A stretch of DNA of 64,000 bases from Sediminitomix flava (GTDB taxonomy: Bacteria > Bacteroidota > Bacteroidia > Cytophagales > Flammeovirgaceae): assembly GCF_003149185.1 (NCBI RefSeq), contig NZ_QGDO01000003.1, positions 434,001 through 498,000 of the forward strand, read 5' to 3'. How positions within the stretch are numbered: position 1 is the stretch's first letter; every line of letters begins with the position of its first letter. The notes below the pieces were generated by a model. The model made no database searches. It saw nothing but the letters and a program-made list of their open reading frames with translations, and was not told the DNA's origin. Below, one piece after another: positions 37,583-47,180 of this stretch. The position numbers and the translations under genes are program-made.

Positions 37583-39289
37583 TTAATCTTGTATAGGGTA
37601 AAGCTTCCCATCTAACATTGTACCCCATACTTTTATATCTTTAATTTTCGTTAATTTCACATCAAATGGATCTTCTTCAAGAATTGTTAGATCTGCTTTT
37701 TTACCTGGTTTAAGACTTCCTATTTCATGATCTAATTCAAGTTCTTTAGCTGCATTTATAGTGACAGCCTTTAAAGCATCCAAAAGGTGTATTTTCTGAG
37801 AAGGAGTTCTTAATTGCCCTTTGAAATCAATTCGATTGGTGGCAATCCATGATTGGAAAAGTGGGCTAGGTGGGCCAATTACATATTGAGAGTAAAAAGA
37901 GGTATTGATCTTTTCATCAAAAAAAGACTTGATTCTATTTAGGTTTTGTATCCGATTAGAATCAGCGAGTTCAATTGTATATTGCTCTGAAGTATAAAGG
38001 TGATAGGGTGCTAGAGATACATAAACATTTTCATCTTTTATCTTTTCAATCAGATTTGGAGTAATGTAAGTGATGTCATGGATGCTGAATCTATGGTCAT
38101 GTTTAGGGTATTCTTGATTTATTTTTCGGAATAATTTTAGAACCTCTTCAATCGCTAAATCACCATTAGCATCTACGATAATTTGATAGTTTTTTTTCCA
38201 ATAGTGTCTGATTGCAATCTCAAGTTCTCCAGGCGGCATTTCCCATTGATCAATATTAGTCTGTATCGGGTTCTTGAGTTTCATTTCATAAGAAAGAAAG
38301 AAACCATCGGTGGGGAATTTTATTTTTCTTGGAAACATTCTCACTTTATTTCCACCTAGGTTAGCCAAAGAATCGATAATGAATTCAGCTTTTACATGAC
38401 TTCCTACTTCATCATATAGCTTTTTACCATTAACCAATAAATAGGTTCTAAAAGGGGTGTCAGCTGTTTCCAAGGCAAGTTTTGTATAGCCTACCTCATT
38501 TACTGTGTTGAAAAGCCCTAGTCCACTGTGGGTAAAAGTGGTGATTCCGCTTCTGTGAATTTGCTGTTTGGCAATATGAAAACTATTGGTGATGTATTCT
38601 TCATTAGTCAACAAATTCCCCAGTTTATTGATCACGAGTTCAAAGCCATGATTATAGAAATAACCTTTTTTCCATTTGATATTAGGATGTTCCTCTAAAT
38701 TTTTACCCTCAAATTGAAGTAACTCTAATGCTTTCGAATTTAAATGAATAGACCTCAGGGTGTGGTGAACAACCACTACAGGTTTTTCAGGAGACATTTT
38801 ATCTAAAATTTTTCTGCTAATATCTCCATGATAATAAGGGTGATAACCCCAAGTTAAAACCCATTCACCATTTACATTTTTAGATGAAATCAGTTCGCTT
38901 AATGCATTTCGATATTGTTTTTGAGAAGTAACTCCTTGATTGATATTATCTGGAAGTTCCCAATGAAAAGGGCTAATCAGTTGCATCGGAAGGATTAGTC
39001 CTGCTAAGGAGAGGTTGATGTGATTATCAATAAAACCTGGTAATATCGTTTTACCTTCAAGTGAATAGTTTACAAGTGCATTTGGGTAGCGTTCTTTTAA
39101 GGTCTTTAGAGATGATATATCGATTATTCTATCTTCTTCAATGGCTATAGCATCTGAAATAGTTAAGTTATCATCCATTGAGATAACCTTACTAGCAACA
39201 TAAATTGTAGGGATTTGCTGATTGGCGTTTTCTCTTTGACAGGAAAATAAGTAAATGAAAAGTATGAATATGGTGCTGCGAATGTTCAT
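37583..39289 (-). CDS. Amidohydrolase-family lipoprotein (YtcJ-like, atypical metal motif)
   Basis: This roughly 568-residue protein starts with a short lipoprotein signal (LFSC). The ATG at 39289 is preferred over a GTG four codons earlier. It has the fold marks of Amidohydro_3 proteins: YVASKVISMDDNLTISDAIAIEEDRI, GKTILPGFIDNHINL, HLNSKALELLQ and the C-terminal GSLKPGKKADLTILEEDPFDV. The HxH metal site reads HIN instead of HxH. The later HAxGD motif reads DANGD. These changes question ordinary zinc hydrolase activity. It may be a diverged enzyme with another metal arrangement, or a binding protein. Confidence 0.82.
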   Translation of the reverse strand: MNIRSTIFILFIYLFSCQRENANQQIPTIYVASKVISMDDNLTISDAIAIEEDRIIDISSLKTLKERYPNALVNYSLEGKTILPGFIDNHINLSLAGLILPMQLISPFHWELPDNINQGVTSQKQYRNALSELISSKNVNGEWVLTWGYHPYYHGDISRKILDKMSPEKPVVVVHHTLRSIHLNSKALELLQFEGKNLEEHPNIKWKKGYFYNHGFELVINKLGNLLTNEEYITNSFHIAKQQIHRSGITTFTHSGLGLFNTVNEVGYTKLALETADTPFRTYLLVNGKKLYDEVGSHVKAEFIIDSLANLGGNKVRMFPRKIKFPTDGFFLSYEMKLKNPIQTNIDQWEMPPGELEIAIRHYWKKNYQIIVDANGDLAIEEVLKLFRKINQEYPKHDHRFSIHDITYITPNLIEKIKDENVYVSLAPYHLYTSEQYTIELADSNRIQNLNRIKSFFDEKINTSFYSQYVIGPPSPLFQSWIATNRIDFKGQLRTPSQKIHLLDALKAVTINAAKELELDHEIGSLKPGKKADLTILEEDPFDVKLTKIKDIKVWGTMLDGKLYPIQD

Positions 39290-39408
39290 TGAAGCGTTCA
39301 CGGTAGAATATTGTTTAATATATCTATTTCTTCATAAGAACAATATTGCCTGCGTTTTAAGTAAGTAGTGATCTTGGATATGTTTAATTGACTCTTGGAA
39401 CGAGTTTA

Positions 39409-39447
39409 ATAAGATAAAAAAAAGCCTTCTGAATAATCAGAAGGCTT
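39409..39447 (-). terminator. Intrinsic terminator of the lptF-like gene
   Basis: An 11-bp perfect stem (39422-39432 with 39437-39447) is followed on the minus strand by a T run from the A tract at 39417-39423. Confidence 0.85.
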
Positions 39448-39469
39448 CATTTATAATTTAAGCTAGCTT

Positions 39470-40912
39470 TTATTTAGAAAACTTAGCTTTGATTTTATTC
39501 AATTGAACAGAGTAGAAGTCTGTATCGAACCAGCTTGCATCAATTCTAGCTTGTGATAAGAAGTAGAATCCGATTATGGCTAGGAAGACATTTGATGTCC
39601 ATGCCCCAATAACAGGATCAACAACCAATTCTTTTACATACTTATCTCCTGTAGTAGTTGTAATGTAGTAAATCACGAAGAAGAATACTGAAATGATAGT
39701 TGGCATACCAATACCTCCTTTTTTAACAATTGCTCCAAGTGGTGCTCCAATCAAGAACATAACAAAGATTGCAACGGCCTGTGTGTAGTTCTTTTGAATC
39801 TCAAGCTTTGATCGTGCAATTTCTTTTCTCTGATTCTTCTGACGATTAGAGTTTGTGTCTACAAGGTTTTTAATACTGTTTGCACTATTGTATGCTGAAG
39901 ATGCAATACGAACAGACTTACTTTTATTTGCTAGGTCTTTTTCGACTTTCTCTTCCATCGATGAAGTATCGATGTTTTTCGTATCAATTTTACCTTGTGT
40001 AGATTTACTACGATAATATCTATGTGCAGAAGTATTTCGAACTAAATTTTCATTATACTTAGCCATCGCCAATTCTGTTGAATCAAGCTCATGAGTAAGT
40101 TGTGCTTCAGTTTTCATCATTGAATGACCAGCAAACAATTGTTCGTCAGTTTGGTCTAGTTCAAATGACTCTAAGCTGAAAAGGAACTCGGCAGAATCAA
40201 ATTCATTTCGAACGTATTCTGTAATATTTTTCTTTTTATTCTTACGGTCTTGAGGCTCAACTTCAGAGTAGCTGTTTCCATCGTAAAGGGTCAATTTCAT
40301 GTATTGATTATTGAATACATAATCCATTCGACCATTATCTGCAACTACGACTTCTTTATTTCCTCTATTATTAAGGTGTTTATAGATGATTACATCTTTG
40401 ATGCTGTTATCATCATTCTTTTCTTCAACCTTGATACTGTAACCATCTAAACCATCATAGAAAGCTCCTTCAGTAAGATCTAGAGCAGGTTTTTTCTGGC
40501 GTACATCATAAAGAAGGCTATAAGCTTTTAACCTTGAAAAAGGAACAACTCTATCGTTGTAAAATACTTGGACTACAGTAATGATAGCTGCAACAAGTGC
40601 AACGGGTCTTAGTATTCTAGTAAGTGAGATTCCTGAACCTTTAATGGCGGTTAATTCAGAATGTTGCCCAAGATTACCAAAGGTCATCAAACAAGCAAAT
40701 AACATTGCAAGTGGCAATGCGGTAGGAACTAAAGATAGTCCAAAATAAAAAAACAATTCAGCAAATACATCCCAACCTAAGTCCTTCCCAACAAAGTATT
40801 TAAACTTTGAGATCATGAATTGAGAGAGGAAAATAAACTCAACGACCCCAAACGCTAGTAAGAAAGGTCCTGTAAATGCTTTGACGATGAGTTTGTCAAC
40901 CTTTTTAAACAT
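39470..40912 (-). CDS. LptF/LptG-family permease, long form
   Basis: The 480-residue protein keeps the family plan: N-terminal helices starting KKVDKLIVKAFTGPFLLAF, the coupling segment ELTAIKGSGISLTRILRPV, then a periplasmic domain, and three C-terminal helices with FLIGAPLGAIVKKGGIGMP. The central region (about residues 140-375) is longer than usual and has a charged, Ser/Lys-rich part predicted as coiled or flexible. With the shorter member at 1556-2632 it probably makes the LptF/LptG pair for lipopolysaccharide export. The GxPLGAIxxKGG segment supports the LptF side, with moderate certainty. Confidence 0.85.
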   Translation of the reverse strand: MFKKVDKLIVKAFTGPFLLAFGVVEFIFLSQFMISKFKYFVGKDLGWDVFAELFFYFGLSLVPTALPLAMLFACLMTFGNLGQHSELTAIKGSGISLTRILRPVALVAAIITVVQVFYNDRVVPFSRLKAYSLLYDVRQKKPALDLTEGAFYDGLDGYSIKVEEKNDDNSIKDVIIYKHLNNRGNKEVVVADNGRMDYVFNNQYMKLTLYDGNSYSEVEPQDRKNKKKNITEYVRNEFDSAEFLFSLESFELDQTDEQLFAGHSMMKTEAQLTHELDSTELAMAKYNENLVRNTSAHRYYRSKSTQGKIDTKNIDTSSMEEKVEKDLANKSKSVRIASSAYNSANSIKNLVDTNSNRQKNQRKEIARSKLEIQKNYTQAVAIFVMFLIGAPLGAIVKKGGIGMPTIISVFFFVIYYITTTTGDKYVKELVVDPVIGAWTSNVFLAIIGFYFLSQARIDASWFDTDFYSVQLNKIKAKFSK

Positions 40913-40960
40913 AAGATATCAATATCAAATAGTGAAATTTTACTACAAAAACTCCCTTTA

Positions 40961-40968
40961 CAAAGGTA
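40961..40968 (-). promoter_or_regulatory. -7 element of the lptF-like gene
   Basis: On the minus strand this reads TACCTTTG, an exact TAnnTTTG, 48 bases before the start codon. No -33 TTG at the expected spacing. Confidence 0.5.
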
Positions 40969-41251
40969 ACAAAGAAGGGAATTTTCTTTATAGCTCTTTC
41001 TTATTTTATCATTTCTTAACGGATCAAGTTCTCGTTTCATTTCATAAGAGTTTAACGAGACTCCTTAAACAGTCAAAATAAGTGCTTTTTTAGAGAAATT
41101 CTATATTCTAAACCCATAACCTTTAGCTTAAAATAGTAGTCAATTAAAAATCAGATTATTATAATTTCTGATGAATGTCCAGTTTTATGTTATCAGATGT
41201 GAATTATTTATTCTGATTCTAGAATAGACTATAATTTCCTTTGAAGCGTTC

Positions 41252-41259
41252 TATTTTTG
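41252..41259 (+). promoter_or_regulatory. -7 element upstream of the SpoIIE-type receptor
   Basis: TATTTTTG matches TAnnTTTG, 76 bases before the start codon. No -33 TTG at the expected place. Confidence 0.4.
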
Positions 41260-41335
41260 TATTTATTTAATGTTTTCTTTAATTTTTAAAGAATTTTAGA
41301 CTTAGGGAAAGAACTGAAACCATTAGAGATGTAGT

Positions 41336-44300
41336 ATGAAAAAGATTAATATAATTTTTTCTTTTATTTTCTTCAGTTTTACTCAGCATATATTAGCTCA
41401 AACCATTGGTAACACTTTTGTTCATAGCTATTCGCCAGTAGCGTATGAAGCCGGTGGTCAAAACTGGGATGCTGTACAAGACGATAGAGGAATTCTTTAT
41501 TTTGCGAATACTGAGGGGGTATTAGTTTTTGATCAATCTTTTTGGAAGTTGATCAAGCTTCCAAATTCAGAAACTGTACGTGGATTGACTGTGAGTGGTG
41601 ATGGTAAAGTTTATGTTCTTGGAGATGAAAATTTTGGTTTCTTATCAAAGAAATCAGATAGTCAAGAACCTCAGTTCAATAACTTAGTAGAACTTTTACC
41701 TGCAGACTTAAGACGAACCAGAGTTACGAAGTTACATGGCACAAAAGAAGGTCTATTTATCTTTGTAGGTAATAAGATTCTGAAATTTGCTAATGAAAAA
41801 GTAACTGAAGTTGAATGGGAGAACAAGGAAGATGAAAAAGGTCGCTTTGCAAATTTCAATGAGCTAGAAGATGAGCTTTATTTCTCTTACACTGATGAAA
41901 GAAGAAGAACAAAGTTCTTTCAACTTTCAACTGGTGAAATTTCCTCGCTTAATAATTTAGGTCGAATCAGTACTTCAAGTCGCCAATTTGTAATCAGAGG
42001 AGATAAAGCAAATGAATTGATTTTCCTTTCAAGTAAAGGAGCAAAAATATATAATCTAGAAACAGAGCAGACGCAAACTCTTTTCGGAGCATTTTCAAGA
42101 AACTTTGTAGAAAAAGGAATTTCATCTGTAGTTAAGCTAAGCCACGGTCTGATTGGTTTGGGTACAAGAACTTCAGGTGTTTTCATTATTAATACAAAAG
42201 GAGAAACGCTAAGAAATATCAATCGTCAAGCAAACCTATATGATAATGAAGTCAATGGTTTCTTCATAGATCAGCAAAAAGGTGTTTGGACGTTGCTTGG
42301 TAACGGTTTGAGTAGAATTGATTTATTCTCTCCATTTACTTTTTGGTATGACGAAGTAGGAGGATGGGTAACAGACATTCTTCCTGACGGTGATGATTTG
42401 TATGTAGCATCTTTAGGTCTTTACAAGAAAACACCTACAGGTTTTACTAACGTAGATGGCATACCTCAGAATGAGCAAGTGTGGTTTGTAGAAAAGTTAA
42501 ACCTTGGAGAAGAGGAAAAAGTAATTGTTGGTACAAGTGCAAATGCTTATACAATTTCAGAGGGGAATGTTCAAGCGTTTTCTATGAAGAATAAGCCTAC
42601 ATCTGGTGCTTATCAATCGTTCTATCAATCTAGAATACGCCCTGAAAGATTTATCTTAGGAGGTAATCGATTTATTGATGTATACGAAATCAAAGACGGG
42701 AAAATAAAATTCATCTCGCGTATGGTAAATAGAAATATTGACCATATCCGTTCTATGCAAGAAGATAATGATGGCGTTTTATGGATTTCTTGTTATAACA
42801 AAGGATTTTATAAAACCGAGAACTTTGATTTAAGTGCTAAAGAGCTTGCTTCAAAAAAGGACTTTGTAGCTGAGCACATGAACCAAGATAATGGTCTGCC
42901 GGGTGTTTACGGAAACCGTCTACATTACTATCATGGTGGCTTGATCTATTCTACAGGCAAAGGTATTTATACTTATAAAAAAGAAAGCAACACTTTTGAG
43001 CCTGACCCTAGGTTTGCTAAACTTTTTGAAGAAAGAAATGCATCTGCTGAAGTTTTATGGCATAATTCGAATGATGCTGAAGATAATGAATTGATTGTTT
43101 CAGCAGTAAAAAATAAAGAACAAGCTATTGCAATCTTGTTTGAAGGAAGTGAAGGATCTTATTGGTATGATATTCCTTTTAAGAGATTACCTGTATTTGA
43201 GGTTGAAGTATTAGCAAAGTCAGATGATGATGTGATTTGGGTTGGTGGCTCAGGAGGTTTATTTAAATATAATCCTGTTGTTGAGCGTGACTTTGGAGCT
43301 GAATTCAAAACTTTACTGAGAAGTGTAGAAGTTGGTAAAGACTCTATCATATACAGTGGTCTTGATTTTATTAATTCAGATTCAGTAAATGCACAAGAAG
43401 CATCTTTTAGTCAACTTGGTACTAAAATCGATTTTAGTTCAAATGATATTGCATTTAAATATTCTGCTCCTTTCTATGACATTAATCAAGTCGGAAACTT
43501 TTATCAATATACATTAGAAGGTTTCGATGATAAATGGTCGGAGTGGACAACGCAAACTTACCAACGTTTTACCAATTTGAACCCTGGTAATTATTCGTTC
43601 AAGGTAAGAAGTAAAAACGTTTACGGTACAATCAGTGAAGAAGCTAGTTATGATTTCACAGTATCTGCTCCTTGGTTCTTTAATGTTTGGAGTATCATAC
43701 TTTATGTAGCTACTCTTTCAGTTGGGGTTTTGGGAGTAATTAGATGGAACTCTAAACGTCTGAATGAGAAGAATAAAGAGCTTGAAAGCGTAGTTACAGC
43801 AAGAACAAAAGAAATTGCTGAAAGTAAGATTGAAATAGAAAAAGCATACGAAAATATTCATGCACTTAGTGTTATTGGTCAAAAGATTACATCAACTTTG
43901 GAAATGACAGAGTTGAATAAAATTATCTTTGAGCATATCAGTAAGCTGATGGATGTGAGTACGTTTGGAGTTGGTGTTGTAAACGAGCAGATTAAGAAAC
44001 TTGAGTTTAGAGGATTTATTGAAAATCAGAAAGTTTTCGATTATCAAGGGATAAACCTTTCTTCAGGTAATAACTTCTCAATCAACTGTTACAACAACAA
44101 GGAGATTATCTTGATTGATGATTTGGAGGCTGAGTATCCTAAATTATTTGATGGGAAAACAATCACGGTTGATGCAAATACACCACTATCATTGATTTAT
44201 GTTCCTCTTATTTTAGATGGGAGAGTAGCCGGTATTATGACAGTTCAAAGTAGAAAGAAAAACGCCTTTTCTGAGAAAGAGAAGTCACTTCTTGAAAACT

Positions 44301-45124
44301 TAGCATCATACGTAACTATTGCGTTATCAAATATATTCTCTTATAACGTGATCAAGGAAAAGAATTCTATGATTACGGATAGTATTCACTACGCTGAGAA
44401 TATTCAAGCAGCTTTTCTACCTTCAAAATCATATTTGAGTGAGATTTTCCACAATCATTTCTTGATCTATAAGCCAAAAGATATCGTAAGTGGAGACTTC
44501 TATTGGTTTAGTCACCAAAAAGAAAAGTTATATGTTGCTGTAGTTGACTGTACAGGACATGGAGTTCCTGGAGCATTTATGTCTATGGTTGGTACTGCAA
44601 TTCTTAATGATGTGGTGAAAAGTTCAGCTCAAGTTACTCCAGGAGATATTCTTTTGAAGTTGCATAAAGGAATTAGGAAGTCATTTAATCAGTATGAAAC
44701 GAACAACCAAGATGGAATGGATATTTCACTTTGTTGTATTGAGCCTACTGATGACCTTCGCTTGAAAGTTACATTCGCAGGAGCGAAGTTACCTCTTTAT
44801 GGTATCAGAAAAGGAGAGTTTTTCGAAATTAGAGGTGACAATAAATCAATTGGTGGTTATCAGAAAGAAAAAGAAAGATTCTACACTGATCAAGAATTGA
44901 TTTTAGATGGTGGAGATGTTATTTACCTTGCTTCAGATGGATTTGCTGGTCAAAACAATGCAAATCGTAAGAAGTATGGTAGTGTGAAGTTTAAACAACT
45001 TCTTCAAGATAATGCTCATTTACCAATGAGTGAGCAAGGGATCTTGATCGAAAATGAACTAGAAAGTTATATGGAGGGCGTTTCACAACGTGATGATATT
45101 ACAGTATTTGGTATTAAATTGTAA
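41336..45124 (+). CDS. Beta-propeller / Y_Y_Y sensor with GAF and SpoIIE phosphatase output
   Basis: The 1262-residue protein has a signal peptide (to about residue 22) and a periplasmic sensor of repeated propeller blades (about 30-680). A Y_Y_Y domain follows (FYQYTLEGFDDKWSEWTTQTYQ), then one membrane helix near residues 780-800, a coiled coil, a GAF domain (about 850-1000) and a C-terminal PP2C/SpoIIE phosphatase. The phosphatase has metal-binding aspartates in VSGDFYWF and VDCTGHGVPGAFMSMVG. The sensor half is the hybrid two-component type usually joined to a histidine kinase. Here the output dephosphorylates a partner, probably an anti-sigma antagonist. No such partner is adjacent. Confidence 0.9.
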   Translation: MKKINIIFSFIFFSFTQHILAQTIGNTFVHSYSPVAYEAGGQNWDAVQDDRGILYFANTEGVLVFDQSFWKLIKLPNSETVRGLTVSGDGKVYVLGDENFGFLSKKSDSQEPQFNNLVELLPADLRRTRVTKLHGTKEGLFIFVGNKILKFANEKVTEVEWENKEDEKGRFANFNELEDELYFSYTDERRRTKFFQLSTGEISSLNNLGRISTSSRQFVIRGDKANELIFLSSKGAKIYNLETEQTQTLFGAFSRNFVEKGISSVVKLSHGLIGLGTRTSGVFIINTKGETLRNINRQANLYDNEVNGFFIDQQKGVWTLLGNGLSRIDLFSPFTFWYDEVGGWVTDILPDGDDLYVASLGLYKKTPTGFTNVDGIPQNEQVWFVEKLNLGEEEKVIVGTSANAYTISEGNVQAFSMKNKPTSGAYQSFYQSRIRPERFILGGNRFIDVYEIKDGKIKFISRMVNRNIDHIRSMQEDNDGVLWISCYNKGFYKTENFDLSAKELASKKDFVAEHMNQDNGLPGVYGNRLHYYHGGLIYSTGKGIYTYKKESNTFEPDPRFAKLFEERNASAEVLWHNSNDAEDNELIVSAVKNKEQAIAILFEGSEGSYWYDIPFKRLPVFEVEVLAKSDDDVIWVGGSGGLFKYNPVVERDFGAEFKTLLRSVEVGKDSIIYSGLDFINSDSVNAQEASFSQLGTKIDFSSNDIAFKYSAPFYDINQVGNFYQYTLEGFDDKWSEWTTQTYQRFTNLNPGNYSFKVRSKNVYGTISEEASYDFTVSAPWFFNVWSIILYVATLSVGVLGVIRWNSKRLNEKNKELESVVTARTKEIAESKIEIEKAYENIHALSVIGQKITSTLEMTELNKIIFEHISKLMDVSTFGVGVVNEQIKKLEFRGFIENQKVFDYQGINLSSGNNFSINCYNNKEIILIDDLEAEYPKLFDGKTITVDANTPLSLIYVPLILDGRVAGIMTVQSRKKNAFSEKEKSLLENLASYVTIALSNIFSYNVIKEKNSMITDSIHYAENIQAAFLPSKSYLSEIFHNHFLIYKPKDIVSGDFYWFSHQKEKLYVAVVDCTGHGVPGAFMSMVGTAILNDVVKSSAQVTPGDILLKLHKGIRKSFNQYETNNQDGMDISLCCIEPTDDLRLKVTFAGAKLPLYGIRKGEFFEIRGDNKSIGGYQKEKERFYTDQELILDGGDVIYLASDGFAGQNNANRKKYGSVKFKQLLQDNAHLPMSEQGILIENELESYMEGVSQRDDITVFGIKL

Positions 45125-45142
45125 TCTCCATTAAATCATAAA

Positions 45143-45925
45143 TTAAGAGTTACTCTTTCCAGAGTGGCTCTTTTTTTTGTCTTCTGTTTTCATCATCAAG
45201 TCCCAAAAATTAAAATAGAGCCCGTAGTTATAATTGAATTTTCTATGGTGTATGTCATGATGTTTTGCTCCAATGATATTTTTGAGAATCCATTTTTTGC
45301 TCCAATTAATAGGGTAAACTTCTACTCCTGCATGATTAATTGTCGCAGATACGGTCATTATGATTAGGATAAACAAAATAGCATAGATATGTAGCGGAAG
45401 GAATATGGTGAATAGTGGAATAGGAATAGCTTGCAGAACTGATTCAATAGGATGAAAAGAGAATGATGTCATAGCTGAAGTATGGATACTTTCATGGTGA
45501 ACCTTATGAATTAGCTTATAAACTTTTGGTAAGTGCATCCAACGGTGTAACCAATAATAATAGGTGTCATGAAGAAATAGTACGATTAAAATACTCACTG
45601 GAATATACCAAATAGGGTATGAATCTAAGTTTAGATAAATAGCACTTATCCCATTCTGCCATAAAATGATCATTAAAGTGGTCAGAAGACCGAATATAAA
45701 AGCACTGATAAATGACCAATAGATTTCTTTATAGAGTTGTCTTCTTTTCGTCTTTTTACTATTTAAAAAGTGCTTTTGATATTTTTTTCTGAAAAGCTCG
45801 AAGAATAGATAATGGTAGAAGCTTGAAAAAAGTAAATATCTAAAGAATACAATACTGCTTATAGCTAGAAATGTAATTAGAAAAGTAATTGGGTCTAAAA
45901 AGTCGATTTGCTCTAAGCTATCCAT
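45143..45925 (-). CDS. Fatty-acid hydroxylase / sterol desaturase superfamily membrane protein
   Basis: The 260-residue protein has about four hydrophobic helices and the three histidine clusters of this di-iron superfamily: HDTYYYWLHRWMH, HKVHHES and GAKHHDIHHRKF, with a further conserved NHAGVEVYP. These ligate a di-iron centre that hydroxylates or desaturates lipid chains at the membrane. The substrate cannot be deduced; fatty acids, ornithine lipids and carotenoids are all known for the superfamily. The 3' end overlaps the terminator of the convergent receptor gene, which encodes part of the tail KKSHSGKSNS. Confidence 0.88.
   Translation of the reverse strand: MDSLEQIDFLDPITFLITFLAISSIVFFRYLLFSSFYHYLFFELFRKKYQKHFLNSKKTKRRQLYKEIYWSFISAFIFGLLTTLMIILWQNGISAIYLNLDSYPIWYIPVSILIVLFLHDTYYYWLHRWMHLPKVYKLIHKVHHESIHTSAMTSFSFHPIESVLQAIPIPLFTIFLPLHIYAILFILIIMTVSATINHAGVEVYPINWSKKWILKNIIGAKHHDIHHRKFNYNYGLYFNFWDLMMKTEDKKKSHSGKSNS
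45145..45178 (+). terminator. Terminator of the receptor gene, inside the opposite gene's 3' end
   Basis: A 12-bp stem with two G-U pairs (45145-45156 with 45161-45172) leads into a T run. It lies within the last codons of the minus-strand hydroxylase gene, whose stop codon is at 45143-45145. Confidence 0.8.
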
Positions 45926-45958
45926 TCAATGAAATTAATAATTGGGTAAAAGATAAAC

Positions 45959-45990
45959 TTGTGATGAGTAATGAAAATTACTCATCACAA
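45959..45990 (-). terminator. Hairpin after the YhdH-type gene
   Basis: A perfect 14-bp stem (45959-45972 with 45977-45990) has a 4-base loop and lies 20 bases after the oxidoreductase stop on the minus strand. The T tail is weak, so it may be a processing or stability hairpin instead. Confidence 0.6.
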
Positions 45991-46009
45991 ATATTAGAGC
46001 TGAAATATA

Positions 46010-47008
46010 TTACTTTGTTAAGTTAAGGACAACTCGTCCTGAAACTTGTCCTTTCAAAATAAGATCAATTTTTTCATTTATTTGATCGAGGGAAACTTCT
46101 TCAACGATGTCTAAAAGAGCGTCGGGTTTCCAATCTGTAGCCATAAGTTGCCATACTTTTTCTCTTAGTGACATCGGGAAATTTTGTGAGTCAATCCCTA
46201 CAAGGCTTACACCTCTTAGGATAAATGGAAATACCGTCAAATTTAGCTTTGGAGAAGCAACATTACCACATGAGGTCACTACGCCCATCGGGTTAGTTTG
46301 TTTGATGATGTTTTCAAGGATAACACCTCCAACAGTATCAACGGCTCCAGCAAATTGACTTCTGAGCATTGGTCTTTTTTCTTCTTGACCAATTTCATCT
46401 CTTGAAATAATTTCAGAGGCTCCAAGGTTTTTCAAGAACTCATGAGAGTCAGCTTTGCCTGTAATTGCAACTACATCATAACCTAACTTTGATAGAAAGG
46501 CTACGCTCATTGAACCTACTCCTCCAGTTGCTCCAGAAACAATGATTTTACCATCCTCAGGCTTTATTTGTTCAACCAATTTGAAAACAGACATTGCTGC
46601 GGTTAAACCAGCAGTACCATAGGCCATAGCTTCTTTCATACTCAAGCCAGTAGGGAGTTTTAGAACCCAATCCGAAGGAACTCTAATGTATTGTCCAAAA
46701 CCGCCAGAAGTATTCATTCCTAGATCATAGCTAGTCACAATTACTTCATCACCTTCTTTGAACTTATCATTGTTAGAGCTATCTACTTTACCAACAGCAT
46801 CAATTCCAGGAGTGTGTGGATAGTTTCTTGTAACTCCTTTATTTCCGATTGCAGAGAGCGCATCTTTGTAGTTTAAAGAAGAATACATGACTTCTACCAA
46901 AACATCACCTTCTGGTAGTTCATCAATTGATTTTTGTTCAATACTTCTAATGAAGTTTTCTCCTTCTTCTTTGATTACAAGTGCTTTAAAATTTTCCGTT
47001 TTCGTCAT
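46010..47008 (-). CDS. YhdH/AcuI-family NADPH-dependent oxidoreductase
   Basis: This 332-residue medium-chain reductase lacks the zinc ligands of alcohol dehydrogenases and has the YhdH/YhfP pattern: SSLNYKDALSAIGNKGV, YPHTPGIDAVGKV, YGTAGLTAAMSVFKL, the nucleotide loop VSGATGGVGSMSVAFLSKLGY, and QNFPMSLREKVWQLMATDWKP. E. coli and Rhodobacter relatives reduce acryloyl-CoA to propionyl-CoA with NADPH, protecting the cell from a reactive thioester. The same role is probable here but not proven. It is monocistronic, transcribed away from the CAT-like gene. Confidence 0.9.
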   Translation of the reverse strand: MTKTENFKALVIKEEGENFIRSIEQKSIDELPEGDVLVEVMYSSLNYKDALSAIGNKGVTRNYPHTPGIDAVGKVDSSNNDKFKEGDEVIVTSYDLGMNTSGGFGQYIRVPSDWVLKLPTGLSMKEAMAYGTAGLTAAMSVFKLVEQIKPEDGKIIVSGATGGVGSMSVAFLSKLGYDVVAITGKADSHEFLKNLGASEIISRDEIGQEEKRPMLRSQFAGAVDTVGGVILENIIKQTNPMGVVTSCGNVASPKLNLTVFPFILRGVSLVGIDSQNFPMSLREKVWQLMATDWKPDALLDIVEEVSLDQINEKIDLILKGQVSGRVVLNLTK

Positions 47009-47152
47009 AGTGTTTTATAGTAATTATAGAAAGTCAAGATTAGCGAATACGATAGTTTTATATACAAGAACTCTCGGTAATAAAACTTAACCTAATTGAG
47101 AAAATTAATCAGTCATACCATTTGAAAACATTATACTCTTCAGACAAATTGC

Positions 47153-47160
47153 TAGATTTG
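47153..47160 (+). promoter_or_regulatory. -7 element of the CAT-like gene
   Basis: TAGATTTG matches TAnnTTTG, 20 bases before the start codon. A TTTG at 47121 is too far upstream for a normal spacer. Confidence 0.45.
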
Positions 47161-47180
47161 CAAAAAAATATCGGGAGTAT

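Larger units (their letters stand above)
40913..41335. other. Divergent intergenic region between the lptF-like gene and the receptor gene
   Basis: These 423 bases have no credible gene. They hold a minus-strand -7 box (40961-40968), a plus-strand -7 box (41252-41259), a 10-bp palindrome attctagaat (41216-41225) and two TCAGA/TCTGA inverted pairs (41151/41167 and 41193/41212) upstream of the receptor gene. Confidence 0.45.
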
